NCBI RefSeq assembly: GCF_004402405.1 | Contig: NZ_SOFE01000008.1 | Span: 150,371-214,370 of the forward strand | Reading direction: 5' to 3' | Source: Cryobacterium levicorallinum | GTDB taxonomy: Bacteria > Actinomycetota > Actinomycetes > Actinomycetales > Microbacteriaceae | Length of the DNA: 64,000 bases | Part shown: positions 1 through 8,556 of the stretch, piece after piece | How the letters are laid out: every line of letters starts with the position of its first letter | Position numbering within the stretch: the first letter of the stretch is position 1 | Notes under the pieces: model-generated | Seen by the model: only the letters and a program-made list of their open reading frames with translations | Told to the model about the DNA's origin: nothing | Database searches by the model: none | Position numbers and translations under genes: made by a program

Positions 1-567
1 GACGAGACCGGCCCGTTCGGCTTCGACGGCGTCGATAGTACGGCCGGTGAGGATCATCTCCATCGCCTTGGCCTTGCCGACGGCGCGCGTCAGGCGCTGG
101 GATCCGCCCATGCCGGGTATGACGCCGAGCTTGATCTCGGGCTGGCCGAACGTCGCGGTGTCGGAGGCGATAATGAAATCGCAGATCAGGGCGAGTTCGC
201 AGCCGCCACCGAGGGCGTGGCCGGAAACAGCGGCGATGACCGGGGTGCGCACGGCGGCGAGCTTGTCCCAACCGGCGAACCAGTCTTGGAGGTACATATC
301 CATGTAGCTCATCGATGCCATCTCCTTGATGTCTGCGCCGGCCGCGAAGGCCCGCTCCGAACCGGTGATGATGATCGCGCCGATCGAGGGGTCGGTGTCG
401 AGCCGGGTGGCGGCACCGACGACGTCCTGCATGGTGTGGAAGTTGAGGGCGTTCAGTGCCTTCGGGCGGTTTAGCGTGATCACGCCGACCCGGCCGTGGC
501 GCTCGAGCAGGATGTTTTCGTAGGTGTCGGCGTCGGTCAGAGTTTCGGTCTGGGTTGTGTCGCTCAT
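1..567 (-). CDS. Enoyl-CoA hydratase (3' end beyond window)
   Basis: Crotonase-fold enzyme that hydrates trans-2-enoyl-CoA in beta-oxidation and related acyl-CoA breakdown in the cytoplasm. The visible 189 residues include the oxyanion-hole segment AGADIKEM (about 76-83), then [12 protein letters not shown] with the first catalytic Glu, and GQPEIKLG with the second Glu, so it looks like an active hydratase. The C-terminal third lies off the left edge. The ATG at 567 overlaps the stop of the upstream crotonase gene by four bases (ATGA), so the two are probably translationally coupled in one leftward operon. Family assignment is firm; the preferred chain length cannot be read. Confidence 0.93.
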   Translation of the reverse strand, partial: MSDTTQTETLTDADTYENILLERHGRVGVITLNRPKALNALNFHTMQDVVGAATRLDTDPSIGAIIITGSERAFAAGADIKEMASMSYMDMYLQDWFAGWDKLAAVRTPVIAAVSGHALGGGCELALICDFIIASDTATFGQPEIKLGVIPGMGGSQRLTRAVGKAKAMEMILTGRTIDAVEAERAGLV

Positions 568-1781
568 GCGGTGGCCTTCCGTTCGGTGTTCTGGCGGAGT
601 TCGCCGGTCGTGTGGATTTCGCCGGTCATGCCGGGCTCGACGCTCGTGCTTGGCTGCACGCTCGTTTCGGGCTCGGCGGGAACGTGTACGCGTGGCAGGC
701 GCAGCTCGCGCTCCCCCAACGGCGCGAAGTGCGCCTGCACATCGGTGCCGGACACGGCGTCCAGGCTGCTCGGCTGCCAGTTCGGGTTGCGGTCCTTGTC
801 GATGACCTGGGCGCGAATGCCCTCGACCACATCGTGGCCGGCCACCGTGCGCAGGGAGACTCGGTATTCCTGCTCGAGCACCGCTTCGAGGCTGTCGAGT
901 TCACGGGCGCGGCGGAGGGCTTCGAGGGTGACCGTGAGCGCGGTGGGCGACTTGGCCAGAATGGCCATGGCGGCGTCGCGGGCCGCAGCAACGGGAGAGT
1001 TCTGCAGCCGATCGATGATCCCGGGCAGGCTGTTGCCGGCGTAGCACTCGTCGATCCAGGTGCGCTCGGCCAGCAGCGGGGCCGCGGGCACCGTCGACTC
1101 GGCGTACTCGGCGATGGCCGCGGGAACGGGCATCCGTTTGAGGGCCTCGACCAGGGAATCGAGCCGGGTCGAGTCGACGAAACTGTCGGCGAGCCCGAGC
1201 GCGATCGCGTCGGAACCGGTCATGGTCGCGGCGGTAAGGGCGAGATGGGTGCCGAGCTCGCCGGGGGTGCGCGAGTAGAGGTAGGTACCGCCGACGTCGG
1301 GCACGAAACCGATGGTGGTCTCCGGCATGCCGAGTCGGGTGCGTTCGGTCACGACGCGGTGTGAGGCGTGGCCGGAGAGGCCGACTCCCCCGCCGAGCAC
1401 GATGCGGTCCATCAGGGCGACGAAGGGTTTGGGGTACCGCTTGATCTGCGCGTTCAGGGTGTATTCATCGGCCCAGAACCGGGCATTCTCGTCTGGATCG
1501 GTGCGGGCGTCGCGGTAGATCGAGACGATGTCGCCGCCGGCGCACAGGGCGCGGTCGCCGCTGCCGGTGAGCAGCACGGTCTGCACGGTCTCGTCGTCAG
1601 CCCAGTCGGTGAGCGCTGCGGCGATACTGCGGATCATGTCGTGCGTGAGGGCATTCAGGGCCTTGGGCCGGTTCAGGATGATGCGGGCCAGCGATCCGTC
1701 CCGCTGCAGCAGCACCTCGCCGCTCAATTCCGCACTCGACGCGTCGCTGGACTGGGCTGTGGACAACTCGGTGTGGGACAA
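564..1781 (-). CDS. 3-hydroxyisobutyryl-CoA hydrolase-like enoyl-CoA hydratase/isomerase family protein
   Basis: Crotonase superfamily protein of the size and composition of 3-hydroxyisobutyryl-CoA hydrolases (valine degradation). It shows the N-terminal [15 protein letters not shown] strand-helix, an LCAGGDI oxyanion-hole segment, and the family stretch [19 protein letters not shown] followed by [16 protein letters not shown]. The C-terminal half carries the hydrolase-type domain ([10 protein letters not shown], then [16 protein letters not shown]). The last 45 or so residues are a low-complexity Thr/Ser/Pro/Glu tail not expected in the family. I chose a TTG start at 1781 because GGAGAGG lies six bases upstream; an in-frame GTG at 1838 without a clear ribosome site is the alternative. 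It overlaps the following hydratase gene, which suits a valine or acyl-CoA catabolic operon. Confidence 0.85.
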   Translation of the reverse strand: MSHTELSTAQSSDASSAELSGEVLLQRDGSLARIILNRPKALNALTHDMIRSIAAALTDWADDETVQTVLLTGSGDRALCAGGDIVSIYRDARTDPDENARFWADEYTLNAQIKRYPKPFVALMDRIVLGGGVGLSGHASHRVVTERTRLGMPETTIGFVPDVGGTYLYSRTPGELGTHLALTAATMTGSDAIALGLADSFVDSTRLDSLVEALKRMPVPAAIAEYAESTVPAAPLLAERTWIDECYAGNSLPGIIDRLQNSPVAAARDAAMAILAKSPTALTVTLEALRRARELDSLEAVLEQEYRVSLRTVAGHDVVEGIRAQVIDKDRNPNWQPSSLDAVSGTDVQAHFAPLGERELRLPRVHVPAEPETSVQPSTSVEPGMTGEIHTTGELRQNTERKATA

Positions 1782-1906
1782 ACGTGACCTCTCCGCGACA
1801 ATGCGGCCGGTTCCTGCACGAACCCGGACTCTGGCCACAGTCTAGAGCCTGCCCCATCGAAGCCCTCCCACACACCACCCGCGACTAGACCCGATTGAGC
1901 GCAAGT

Positions 1907-1961
1907 GAGAGCGGAGATCTTGGTGCTTCAGCGATCGTGAAGCAGCAAAATCTCCGCTCTC
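1907..1961 (-). terminator. Bipartite palindrome, copy A, behind the surface-protein gene
   Basis: Perfect 12-base arms GAGAGCGGAGAT (1907-1918) and ATCTCCGCTCTC (1950-1961) enclose an inner stem GCTTCA/TGAAGC (1925-1930/1938-1943). It begins eight bases after the stop of the leftward surface-protein gene, so it can act as a transcript end or 3' stabiliser. There is no clean T-run. A related element lies at 30199-30257 (see findings). Confidence 0.6.
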
Positions 1962-1969
1962 GCGGGAGC

Positions 1970-3220
1970 CTAGTGGGCGACCTGACGACGACGAATCACG
2001 AGCGCGCCACCCACTGCGAGCAGCAGCAGAGCTGCGAGGCCGATCGGGGCACCAGCGAAGCCGGTCGAGGCGAGCGCCTCGGCCGCATCAAAGGACAAGT
2101 AGGTCACCGTTCCGGAGGCACTGACGGTGAAGTAGGCCACGCGAGTGATCGCGGTACCATCTGCGGCAACACCACTCAGGGTGACCGTGTGCACTCCGGC
2201 CGCGAGACCGGCTGGCATCACACCGGCGCCAGAGAAGGCACCGCTGGAGTTGGCAGATCCGAACGCGATCGTGACCGGGGTTGAGCGTACGACCAGGTCA
2301 TACGCGGAATCCGGAAGCAAACCGGCACCCGACACGGTGATCTCTGACCCGCCGACGACGTCTCCGACGGCGAAGCCAAGATCGAAGCCTAGGGTGGACA
2401 CAACCGTCGGCACAACCGTCGGCACAACCGTCGGCACAACCGTCGGCTCGACCGTCGGCTCGACCGTGGGCACTGGCCCAGCGCCGACGAAGCCGAACAA
2501 TTTCGCACCAGCGGTCTCGATCCAGTCGTCCTCATCGAGGCTGCCATCGTTCTCCGAGTACAGCATCACGTACCGCCCAGTGGTCGCCGCGAAGTCATAA
2601 GTCGTGACGGCCGTGTTGGTCACCGGTCCAGTACCGGTCTGAGCCGGCCCGTCCGCCACCGGTCCCGAGGCGACGCTGGTCCACGAGCCGTCGCTCTGAG
2701 TCGGCCAGGTCTCTGAATCGGCACTGCTCACAAAAAGCTGCGCACGTGTCGTCTGGCCGTCGGAACCCTTCATCTGATAGACCTCGAGTGAGCTGAACGT
2801 CGACTCCTGACCGAGGTCCAGAACAACGAATCCGACCGAATTCTGTCCGTTCATTTCCCACGTCAATCCTGTATCCGACGAGAACTGGGTGAGAACTCCC
2901 CTGGATCCGGTCGTGGGTGACGGATCGCAGAGGATCACGACCACGTTCCAATACTCTGAGCAGTCCGCATCTTCCCCGGTGACTTCTTCGTCCACGGCGG
3001 GACCTGAATAGACCCAAGCGCCGTTGTCGAAGTTCTCGCCGACGATACCCATCAAACCCGCCGAATTCTTAACACTGGCCCCGGGCAGCAGGTTCGTCTC
3101 GTCCGTTGCGAACGACGGGGAGACCCCGGTTAAGCCGAGAACCATGGTTGCAAGCGCAGCGACCGCGAGGCCGGCAATGACAGGCTTGCGCACGCTTCGC
3201 CGGGAAAATAGGTTTTTCAC
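1970..3220 (-). CDS. LAXTG-anchored surface protein with a discoidin-like domain
   Basis: Secreted wall-attached protein. From the GTG at 3220 (GTG at 3226 is equally possible; GAGGA at 3231-3235 serves either) it begins with RRSVRK, a hydrophobic signal segment and cleavage near SFA-TDE. Residues of about 45-240 resemble an F5/8 type C (galactose-binding-like) domain: VVLDLGQESTFSSLEVY, RAQLFVSSAD, a TTGRYVMLYSENDGS strand and IETAGAKLFGF. A spacer of six PTVV/PTVE units follows, then an Ig-like or repeat-type segment. The C-terminus has LASTG, a hydrophobic helix and RRRQ, the layout of a class E sortase (LAXTG) signal. Ligand unknown. No sortase is encoded nearby. Confidence 0.8.
   Translation of the reverse strand: MKNLFSRRSVRKPVIAGLAVAALATMVLGLTGVSPSFATDETNLLPGASVKNSAGLMGIVGENFDNGAWVYSGPAVDEEVTGEDADCSEYWNVVVILCDPSPTTGSRGVLTQFSSDTGLTWEMNGQNSVGFVVLDLGQESTFSSLEVYQMKGSDGQTTRAQLFVSSADSETWPTQSDGSWTSVASGPVADGPAQTGTGPVTNTAVTTYDFAATTGRYVMLYSENDGSLDEDDWIETAGAKLFGFVGAGPVPTVEPTVEPTVVPTVVPTVVPTVVSTLGFDLGFAVGDVVGGSEITVSGAGLLPDSAYDLVVRSTPVTIAFGSANSSGAFSGAGVMPAGLAAGVHTVTLSGVAADGTAITRVAYFTVSASGTVTYLSFDAAEALASTGFAGAPIGLAALLLLAVGGALVIRRRQVAH
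2399..2470. repeat. 12-bp minisatellite inside the surface-protein gene
   Basis: Six tandem 12-base units: CACAACCGTCGG four times, then CTCGACCGTCGG and CTCGACCGTGGG. On the coding strand each unit is PTVV or PTVE. Because the unit is a multiple of three, gain or loss of copies would change spacer length without breaking the frame. Confidence 0.95.
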
Positions 3221-3300
3221 AATCACAGATTCCTCGTTCGTAGGGAAAGAGTTGAACTGATGTCCGATTTCCACTGACGGAATCTGCCACCTCGCGGAAA

Positions 3301-3328
3301 TTTACCAGTAAATGTACCCATAATGGGT
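3301..3328. promoter_or_regulatory. Two adjacent small palindromes upstream of the surface-protein gene
   Basis: TTTAC-CA-GTAAA (3301-3312) and ACCCAT-A-ATGGGT (3316-3328) lie about 75-110 bases before the start of the leftward surface-protein gene, in an AT-rich stretch unlike the surrounding DNA. On the plus strand the second is followed by six Ts, so a weak terminator is an alternative reading. They are candidates for operator sites. Confidence 0.4.
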
Positions 3329-3510
3329 GTTTTTTCTTAAAGTGGCCGCGAGCCCTAAACGCCATTCCATCCCCTCGACGACTGGTGCGAGCGACGCAGT
3401 GCCTGGCGCACGCCCGAACGGCCCGTGACCACGAGCCAGCTTGAGTTTTGTCTATGGTGCACTAGACTGAAGTGTCTTTAGCTAACTCGACTATTACTAG
3501 CTGAGAGGGC

Positions 3511-3713
3511 GGTTCTCGAGAAACGCATCGTGCTGCTTGCAAAGACAAACAATGTTGAGTGGCTTCCGGCGAGTGGAACAAAGCACGACAAGTTCACGTT
3601 CAATGGAGTCGTGATCATGCTCCCCGCCATCGAGACGTGATCTCGGACAGCGCGGCGAAATGCTCGCCGCGAAAATTCTGAAGGACTTCAGCAAGCCCTC
3701 AGTAAGTAGTTGA
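3511..3713 (+). pseudogene. hicA: hicA-type toxin remnant, two frameshifts
   Basis: HicA toxins are small dsRBD-fold mRNA interferases. Here the recognisable parts are split over three frames. Frame one reads NNVEWLPASGTKHDKFTFNG then VVIML. From about 3622 a second frame reads PRHRDVISDSAA. From about 3657 a third frame reads EMLAAKILKDF and ends at TGA 3711-3713. Joined, they match the HicA order of GxKHD, a beta strand, PRH, and a helix ending in AxKILKD. The active-site His is still present. No convincing start codon with a ribosome site is visible (GTG at 3530 is the best). The TGA overlaps the TTG of the following hicB, as expected for a coupled toxin-antitoxin pair. I infer that the toxin is dead, unless sequencing errors are responsible. 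Confidence 0.65.
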
Positions 3714-4111
3714 GGAATAACGATTGGACATCGGCAATGGACACCTATGCAGCTACGGTCCGCCGCGACGGACGTTTTTGGTACATCGAAATCCCCGCTC
3801 TGGAAGGTGCGACTCAGGCGCGCTCGTTGTCAGAAGTGGAGGAAATGACGCGTGACTACATCGCATCTTTCCTGGAGGTTGCGGAAGACAGCTTTGAGAT
3901 GGACATCTCGGTGGAACTCCCCGCGGCCGTTCAGGAACATGTCGCGGCGGTCCACCTTGCTCGCCACGCTGAAGCTATGGCGCGATCGAGGGCTGCGGCA
4001 GAGTGGTCCGCCGCCGCTCGTGAACTTCGCAACCAGGGGCTCACCGTTCGGGATATTGGTCTGGCGCTCCATATTTCACATCAAAGGGCACAGCAGCTCG
4101 TTAGCCAATAA
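3710..4111 (+). CDS. hicB: HicB-family antitoxin
   Basis: Antitoxin of a type II HicAB module. The N-terminal partial RNase H-like fold is visible as YAATVRRDGRFWYIEIPAL, then ATQARSLSEVEEMTRDYIAS, a pattern typical of actinobacterial HicB. A helical linker rich in Ala and Arg follows, and the protein closes with a helix-turn-helix, LTVRDIGLALHISHQRAQQL, used for operator binding. The start is TTG at 3710, overlapping the TGA of the hicA remnant; ATG at 3737 is a possible alternative and matches the usual family N-terminus. With its toxin frameshifted it would be an orphan antitoxin, perhaps still acting on related toxins or as a regulator. Confidence 0.82.
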   Translation: MRNNDWTSAMDTYAATVRRDGRFWYIEIPALEGATQARSLSEVEEMTRDYIASFLEVAEDSFEMDISVELPAAVQEHVAAVHLARHAEAMARSRAAAEWSAAARELRNQGLTVRDIGLALHISHQRAQQLVSQ

Positions 4112-4335
4112 GTCCCGCCACAGCTCTGAACGGCTCATCGCCAACCTCGCCCGCCTCGCAAATTGCCATGCACAAAGAAGCAGCCAAGACGGCATTACGG
4201 AGCCAGCGGCTGTTACGGCGCGAGCGATCACCTGGTTAGTTTGTCGAGTTCGCCCACCTCTCCGTGACGGCCCACATCTAGTGCCCTATCACGGCTTCAC
4301 GAGCTAAGTCGGGATAACGAATCTGCTACCCCGAG
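4112..4335. other. Non-coding gap between hicB and the leftward HTH gene
   Basis: No reading frame with a credible start or composition, no strong hairpin and no repeat could be seen. It was checked for a PIN-domain toxin that might belong to the neighbouring HTH gene; none is recognisable. Confidence 0.6.
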
Positions 4336-4716
4336 TTAGTGACAGGATTCCCTAGCTTCACCAAAGAACTCAGCCTCGATATCGTCGCCCACCAGCGCCG
4401 CGTCGTTCGCCATCGTCGCATCCCAGAACCGCTCGAACTCCTCGTATGGAATGCGGTTACGGTTGCCGACCTTCACTACATGGATCTCGCCAGCCTTGAT
4501 TTTCCGCGAGATCGTCGACCGAGAGACCCCCAACGCTGCGGCGACCTGATCGGGCGTCAACATCCGCTGCTTTGATGTAAGCGTCACCGAGGCGCCCTCG
4601 GCGGCGGCCCGCTGTACGTAGGCGGCAACCTGCTCCAGCCAGGCCGGGCGCGGGTCGCTGTCGCGAGTGTTCGAGCGTACGTCCTCGGGATTGATCGTCA
4701 AGTGTGCCAGTGACAT
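4336..4716 (-). CDS. Excisionase-type helix-turn-helix protein
   Basis: A 126-residue protein. The N-terminal half is unrecognised (about 1-50). The C-terminal half has an AlpA/MerR-like winged HTH: MLTPDQVAAALGVSRSTISR then KIKAGEIHVVKVGNRNRIPYEEFERFW. This domain is used by phage excisionases and by antitoxins paired with PIN toxins in actinobacteria. No toxin, integrase or attachment site is adjacent, so its partner is missing or elsewhere. The ATG at 4716 was chosen because frames further upstream run into tRNA-Lys. A pair of interleaved inverted repeats just upstream suggests autoregulation. Confidence 0.75.
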   Translation of the reverse strand: MSLAHLTINPEDVRSNTRDSDPRPAWLEQVAAYVQRAAAEGASVTLTSKQRMLTPDQVAAALGVSRSTISRKIKAGEIHVVKVGNRNRIPYEEFERFWDATMANDAALVGDDIEAEFFGEARESCH

Positions 4717-4729
4717 GATCACATCATAG

Positions 4730-4763
4730 TTGCTCTGCACACTCCGTCCAGAGCAAGTGTGCA
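4730..4763. promoter_or_regulatory. Interleaved inverted repeats, probable operator of the HTH gene
   Basis: Perfect arms TTGCTCTG (4730-4737) and CAGAGCAA (4749-4756) overlap a second perfect pair TGCACAC (4736-4742) and GTGTGCA (4757-4763). The centre lies about 30 bases before the HTH start codon, where a promoter is expected (TATGAT on the minus strand lies next to it). Confidence 0.55.
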
Positions 4764-4896
4764 CAGCAATTCTCCTCCGCGCCGCGTGCACGGCCAGCGA
4801 CGCCTCGGGGTCTCGCGGCATGTGACTCAGAAGGTGGCACGTGTTCAAACTAGAGCGGGGAGCGCAAACCCGACAATCAGGCCCCGAAACGGTCAG

Positions 4897-4937
4897 AAAA
4901 AACCCCGCCGCACTGTGAGACAGTAACGACGGGGTTT
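4897..4937 (-). terminator. Rho-independent terminator of tRNA-Lys
   Basis: On the minus strand AACCCCGTCG pairs with CGGCGGGGTT around a short loop and is followed by TTTT, starting three bases beyond the encoded CCA of tRNA-Lys. Confidence 0.85.
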
Positions 4938-4942
4938 GATGG

Positions 4943-5015
<73 letters not shown>

Positions 5016-5140
5016 ATGTCAAACAGCGGAACTATCCGCGGCAACGTGTAACCCTAACACCCCAGGAGGGCATGATGCCAATCGAGGCCGAAAAGCGGCG
5101 GTGACCGGCATCCGTTCGTGAAATTACTATCCTTGAGACC

Positions 5141-5986
<846 letters not shown>

Positions 5987-5997
5987 GGGCGCCGAAA

Positions 5998-6750
5998 CTA
6001 GACTCCGGCACCCGGATCGTCGGGATTCACACCGTTGCGGGCGTTGCGCGCATCGAGGCGGCGCTGCCGCCAAGCCCGGGGGTTGAGCAGCAGAATCGGC
6101 TTGGGGATGCGCAGCGCGTACCCGGTCGGAAGAATCCAGCCGTAGCGTTTGGCCAGCAGTGACAGCGCGGCGCCGCTGAGAATCGCGACTCCGGTGCCGA
6201 TCGCGACGAATCCGAGCTTGCTCAGGATGACCATTTCGGTGCTCGCGAGCAGCGCGCTCGTGGCGTAGAGCGTGTTTCCGCCGAAGATCGTCGGCACCTT
6301 GAGCAGCAGAATGTCCCGCACCATGCCGCCGCCGACGGCCGTGATAATGCCGAGCAAAATCGCCGGGAGCCAGCCGAGACCGGCCTCGAGCGCCTTCTGC
6401 GCCCCGACCGCCGACCAGCAGCCCACGGCGAGCGCGTCGAGCAGCAGCAGCACGCGGCGAGTCCAGCGACCGTTGAAGGTCACGAAGTAGGCGATGACCC
6501 CGCCGAGGATGGCGCAGATCAGGTAGGCCGGGTCGAGCAGTGCGGCCGGCGTGCCCTGCTGCAGCAGCGTGTCGCGAATCATGCCGCCGCCAAGCCCGCT
6601 CATGATCGCGAGCACCACGAAGCCGACAATGTCGAGGCGTGCGGTGCGCGCGGCGACGCCGCCGAGAATGGCATTGGCGAGCACGCCCGCCAGGTCCACG
6701 AAGCGGATTATCTCAAACAGCGTCTCCGACTCAGTGTTCACTTGCCCCAT
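5998..6750 (-). CDS. TRIC-type cation channel family membrane protein (UPF0126)
   Basis: A 250-residue inner-membrane protein with two homologous halves of about three helices, each holding the family glycine-rich motif: IMSGLGGGMIRDTLL in the first half and ITAVGGGMVRDILL in the second. These match bacterial trimeric intracellular cation channel homologues, which conduct K+ or other small cations. The ATG at 6750 faces the start of nsrR 45 bases away, so the two genes are divergent and share a short promoter region. The C-terminus is a basic, Arg-rich cytoplasmic tail. Substrate is inferred from the family only. Confidence 0.88.
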   Translation of the reverse strand: MGQVNTESETLFEIIRFVDLAGVLANAILGGVAARTARLDIVGFVVLAIMSGLGGGMIRDTLLQQGTPAALLDPAYLICAILGGVIAYFVTFNGRWTRRVLLLLDALAVGCWSAVGAQKALEAGLGWLPAILLGIITAVGGGMVRDILLLKVPTIFGGNTLYATSALLASTEMVILSKLGFVAIGTGVAILSGAALSLLAKRYGWILPTGYALRIPKPILLLNPRAWRQRRLDARNARNGVNPDDPGAGV

Positions 6751-6795
6751 TCTCTCCTACTCTCGGGGCGCGAGCCGCGCACCTACAGTTAGGGA

Positions 6796-7239
6796 ATGAG
6801 GATCACTGCTTTTTCCGACGTGTGCCTGCGGGTCGTCATGCTGCTGGCAGCGGCGCCGGAGAGCATCACGTACACCTCACGGGTCGTCGCCACCGAGGTC
6901 GGCACGCCCTACAACCACGTCACCAAGGCCATCATGCGGCTCCGCGAGCTGGGCTTGGTCGAGGTCATCCGGGGACGCACCGGCGGCGTGCGCATCAGCA
7001 CGCTCGGCCGCGAAGCCACCGTCGGGGCTCTCCTGCGCCAGCTCGATACCCGCACCGATCTGGCAGCGTGCGACTCGCCCGATGGCCCCTGCCCATTATT
7101 GAGCGGATGCGGCCTCCGCGGCGCCCTGCGCCGGGCGCGGGAATCCTTCTACCGCGAGCTCGACGGCATCGTCATCACGGCTCTGCCACACGGAAAACCT
7201 AATGGACCGGTTCTGGTCGAACTCGGTCTGGTGCGGTAG
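6796..7239 (+). CDS. nsrR: Rrf2-family nitric-oxide-sensing repressor NsrR
   Basis: Winged-helix Rrf2 protein of 147 residues. The N-terminal DNA-binding part reads AFSDVCLRVVMLLAA and TPYNHVTKAIMRLRELGLVEV, followed by the RGRTGGVRI wing. Three cysteines in the order C-x7-C-x5-C (around residues 92-106, ending in CPLLSGC) are the expected ligands of the Fe-S cluster that NO destroys. The next gene downstream is a flavohaemoglobin NO dioxygenase, the classic NsrR target, with a 19-base palindrome between them. This context makes NsrR rather than IscR or RirA the best call. Confidence 0.92.
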   Translation: MRITAFSDVCLRVVMLLAAAPESITYTSRVVATEVGTPYNHVTKAIMRLRELGLVEVIRGRTGGVRISTLGREATVGALLRQLDTRTDLAACDSPDGPCPLLSGCGLRGALRRARESFYRELDGIVITALPHGKPNGPVLVELGLVR

Positions 7240-7254
7240 GACTAAAGTCCCTAA

Positions 7255-7273
7255 TTTCTACAACTTGTAGAAA
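7255..7273. promoter_or_regulatory. Perfect palindrome in the hmp promoter, probable NsrR operator
   Basis: TTTCTACAA-C-TTGTAGAAA is a flawless 9+1+9 inverted repeat lying 81 bases before the hmp start. TTGTAG can serve as a -35 and TATATC (7290-7295) as a -10 (19-base spacer), so a bound repressor would cover the promoter. A smaller palindrome GGACT-AA-AGTCC (7239-7250) lies next to it at the nsrR stop. Confidence 0.6.
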
Positions 7274-7353
7274 ACATCCGTTTAATTGGTATATCAAATG
7301 CTACTTTTGACGCAGACCCCACGAACGGGTGTCGCCACGCAGAAGGAGTATTC

Positions 7354-8517
7354 ATGCTCTCGCCCCAGTCTCTCCCCTTCATCGAAGCCACCCTGCCGCT
7401 CGTCGGCGAGCGGATGCCCCAGATCGCGAAGAACTTTTACCACCGCATGCTCACCATTCACCCCGAACTGTTCGACGGGCTGTTCAGCCGCTCCAACCAG
7501 AAGAACGGCACGCAGCAGCAGGCCCTCGCCGGCAGCATCGCCGTCTTCGCGACCCACCTCGTGCAGAACCCTGATACCACGCCGGAGGCCATGCTCTCCC
7601 GCATCGCCCACAAGCACGTCTCCCTTTCTATTACGCCCGAGCAGTACGACGTCGTCTACAAGTACCTGTTCGAGGCCATCGCCGACGAACTCAGCGACGT
7701 CATCACCGCCGACATCGCCGCCGCCTGGACCGAGGTCTACTGGTTGATGGCTCACGCCCTGATCAAGATGGAGAAGGGCCTCTACGCCGGACTCGCCAGC
7801 GACAAGCCGCTCGCCCCCTGGATCGTTGTGAAAAAAGAAGCTGCCGGAACCGACGCCGTCACGTTCACCCTTGAACCGGCCGACGACACTCCCGTGACGC
7901 CGGCCCTTCCGGGCCAGTACGTCAGCGTCACCGCCGTCATGCCCGACGGTATCCGTCAGGTGCGTCAGTATTCGCTCTCGGCCGGCACGGCCACGACCCG
8001 CGTCTTCACCACCAAGCTCGACGCCGACGGCGAGGTCTCCCCCGTGCTGCACCGCGACGTACAGGTCGGTGACACGCTCATCCTCTCCGTGCCGTGTGGC
8101 GACATCACTCTCGATGCGGGCACCGGCCCGTTGGTCCTGGCCTCGGCCGGAATCGGCTGTACGCCCAGCGCCTCGATTCTGCGTTCTCTGGTAGACACCG
8201 GCTCAAAGCGTGAGGTGCTCGTACTGCACGCCGAGAGCAACCTCGAGCGCTGGGCGCTGCGCGACCAGATGAACGAAGACGTCGCCCTGCTGGAGGCGGC
8301 CGAACTCGAACTCTGGCTGGAGATCCCGAGTGAGGGCCACCACGAGGGCTTCATGTCGCTGGAGAACGTGACGATCCCGGAGGACGCCTCGGTGTATCTC
8401 TGCGGTCCGCTCCCGTTTATGCAGAGCCTCCGCTCCCAGGCGCTAAAGTCCGGCGTTCCGGCCGACCGCATCCACTACGAGATCTTCGGCCCCGACCTCT
8501 GGCTCGCGGGCGTCTGA
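7354..8517 (+). CDS. hmp: Flavohaemoglobin, nitric oxide dioxygenase
   Basis: Converts NO and O2 to nitrate using NAD(P)H; cytoplasmic. All three domains are present in 387 residues. The globin domain (about 1-140) has FYHRMLTIHPELFDGLF and the proximal His within IAHKHVSL. The FAD-binding domain has RQVRQYSLSAG. The NAD domain has LASAGIGCTPSASIL, and the protein ends with the YLCGPLPFMQ and IHYEIFGPD motifs. Length is normal for Hmp (about 390-400). GGAG lies just before the ATG. Its position behind nsrR and the palindrome between them indicate induction by nitrosative stress. Confidence 0.97.
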   Translation: MLSPQSLPFIEATLPLVGERMPQIAKNFYHRMLTIHPELFDGLFSRSNQKNGTQQQALAGSIAVFATHLVQNPDTTPEAMLSRIAHKHVSLSITPEQYDVVYKYLFEAIADELSDVITADIAAAWTEVYWLMAHALIKMEKGLYAGLASDKPLAPWIVVKKEAAGTDAVTFTLEPADDTPVTPALPGQYVSVTAVMPDGIRQVRQYSLSAGTATTRVFTTKLDADGEVSPVLHRDVQVGDTLILSVPCGDITLDAGTGPLVLASAGIGCTPSASILRSLVDTGSKREVLVLHAESNLERWALRDQMNEDVALLEAAELELWLEIPSEGHHEGFMSLENVTIPEDASVYLCGPLPFMQSLRSQALKSGVPADRIHYEIFGPDLWLAGV

Positions 8518-8556
8518 CCTCGGCAGCCTGGCGCGGGTCCCGCGCTAGGCTGAATC

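Noticed and set aside
3497..3694. 65-codon minus-strand frame opposite the hicA remnant
   Set aside because: No family resemblance; the plus strand explains the region.
4112..4335. PIN-domain toxin downstream of the HTH gene
   Set aside because: No frame shows the acidic PIN motifs.
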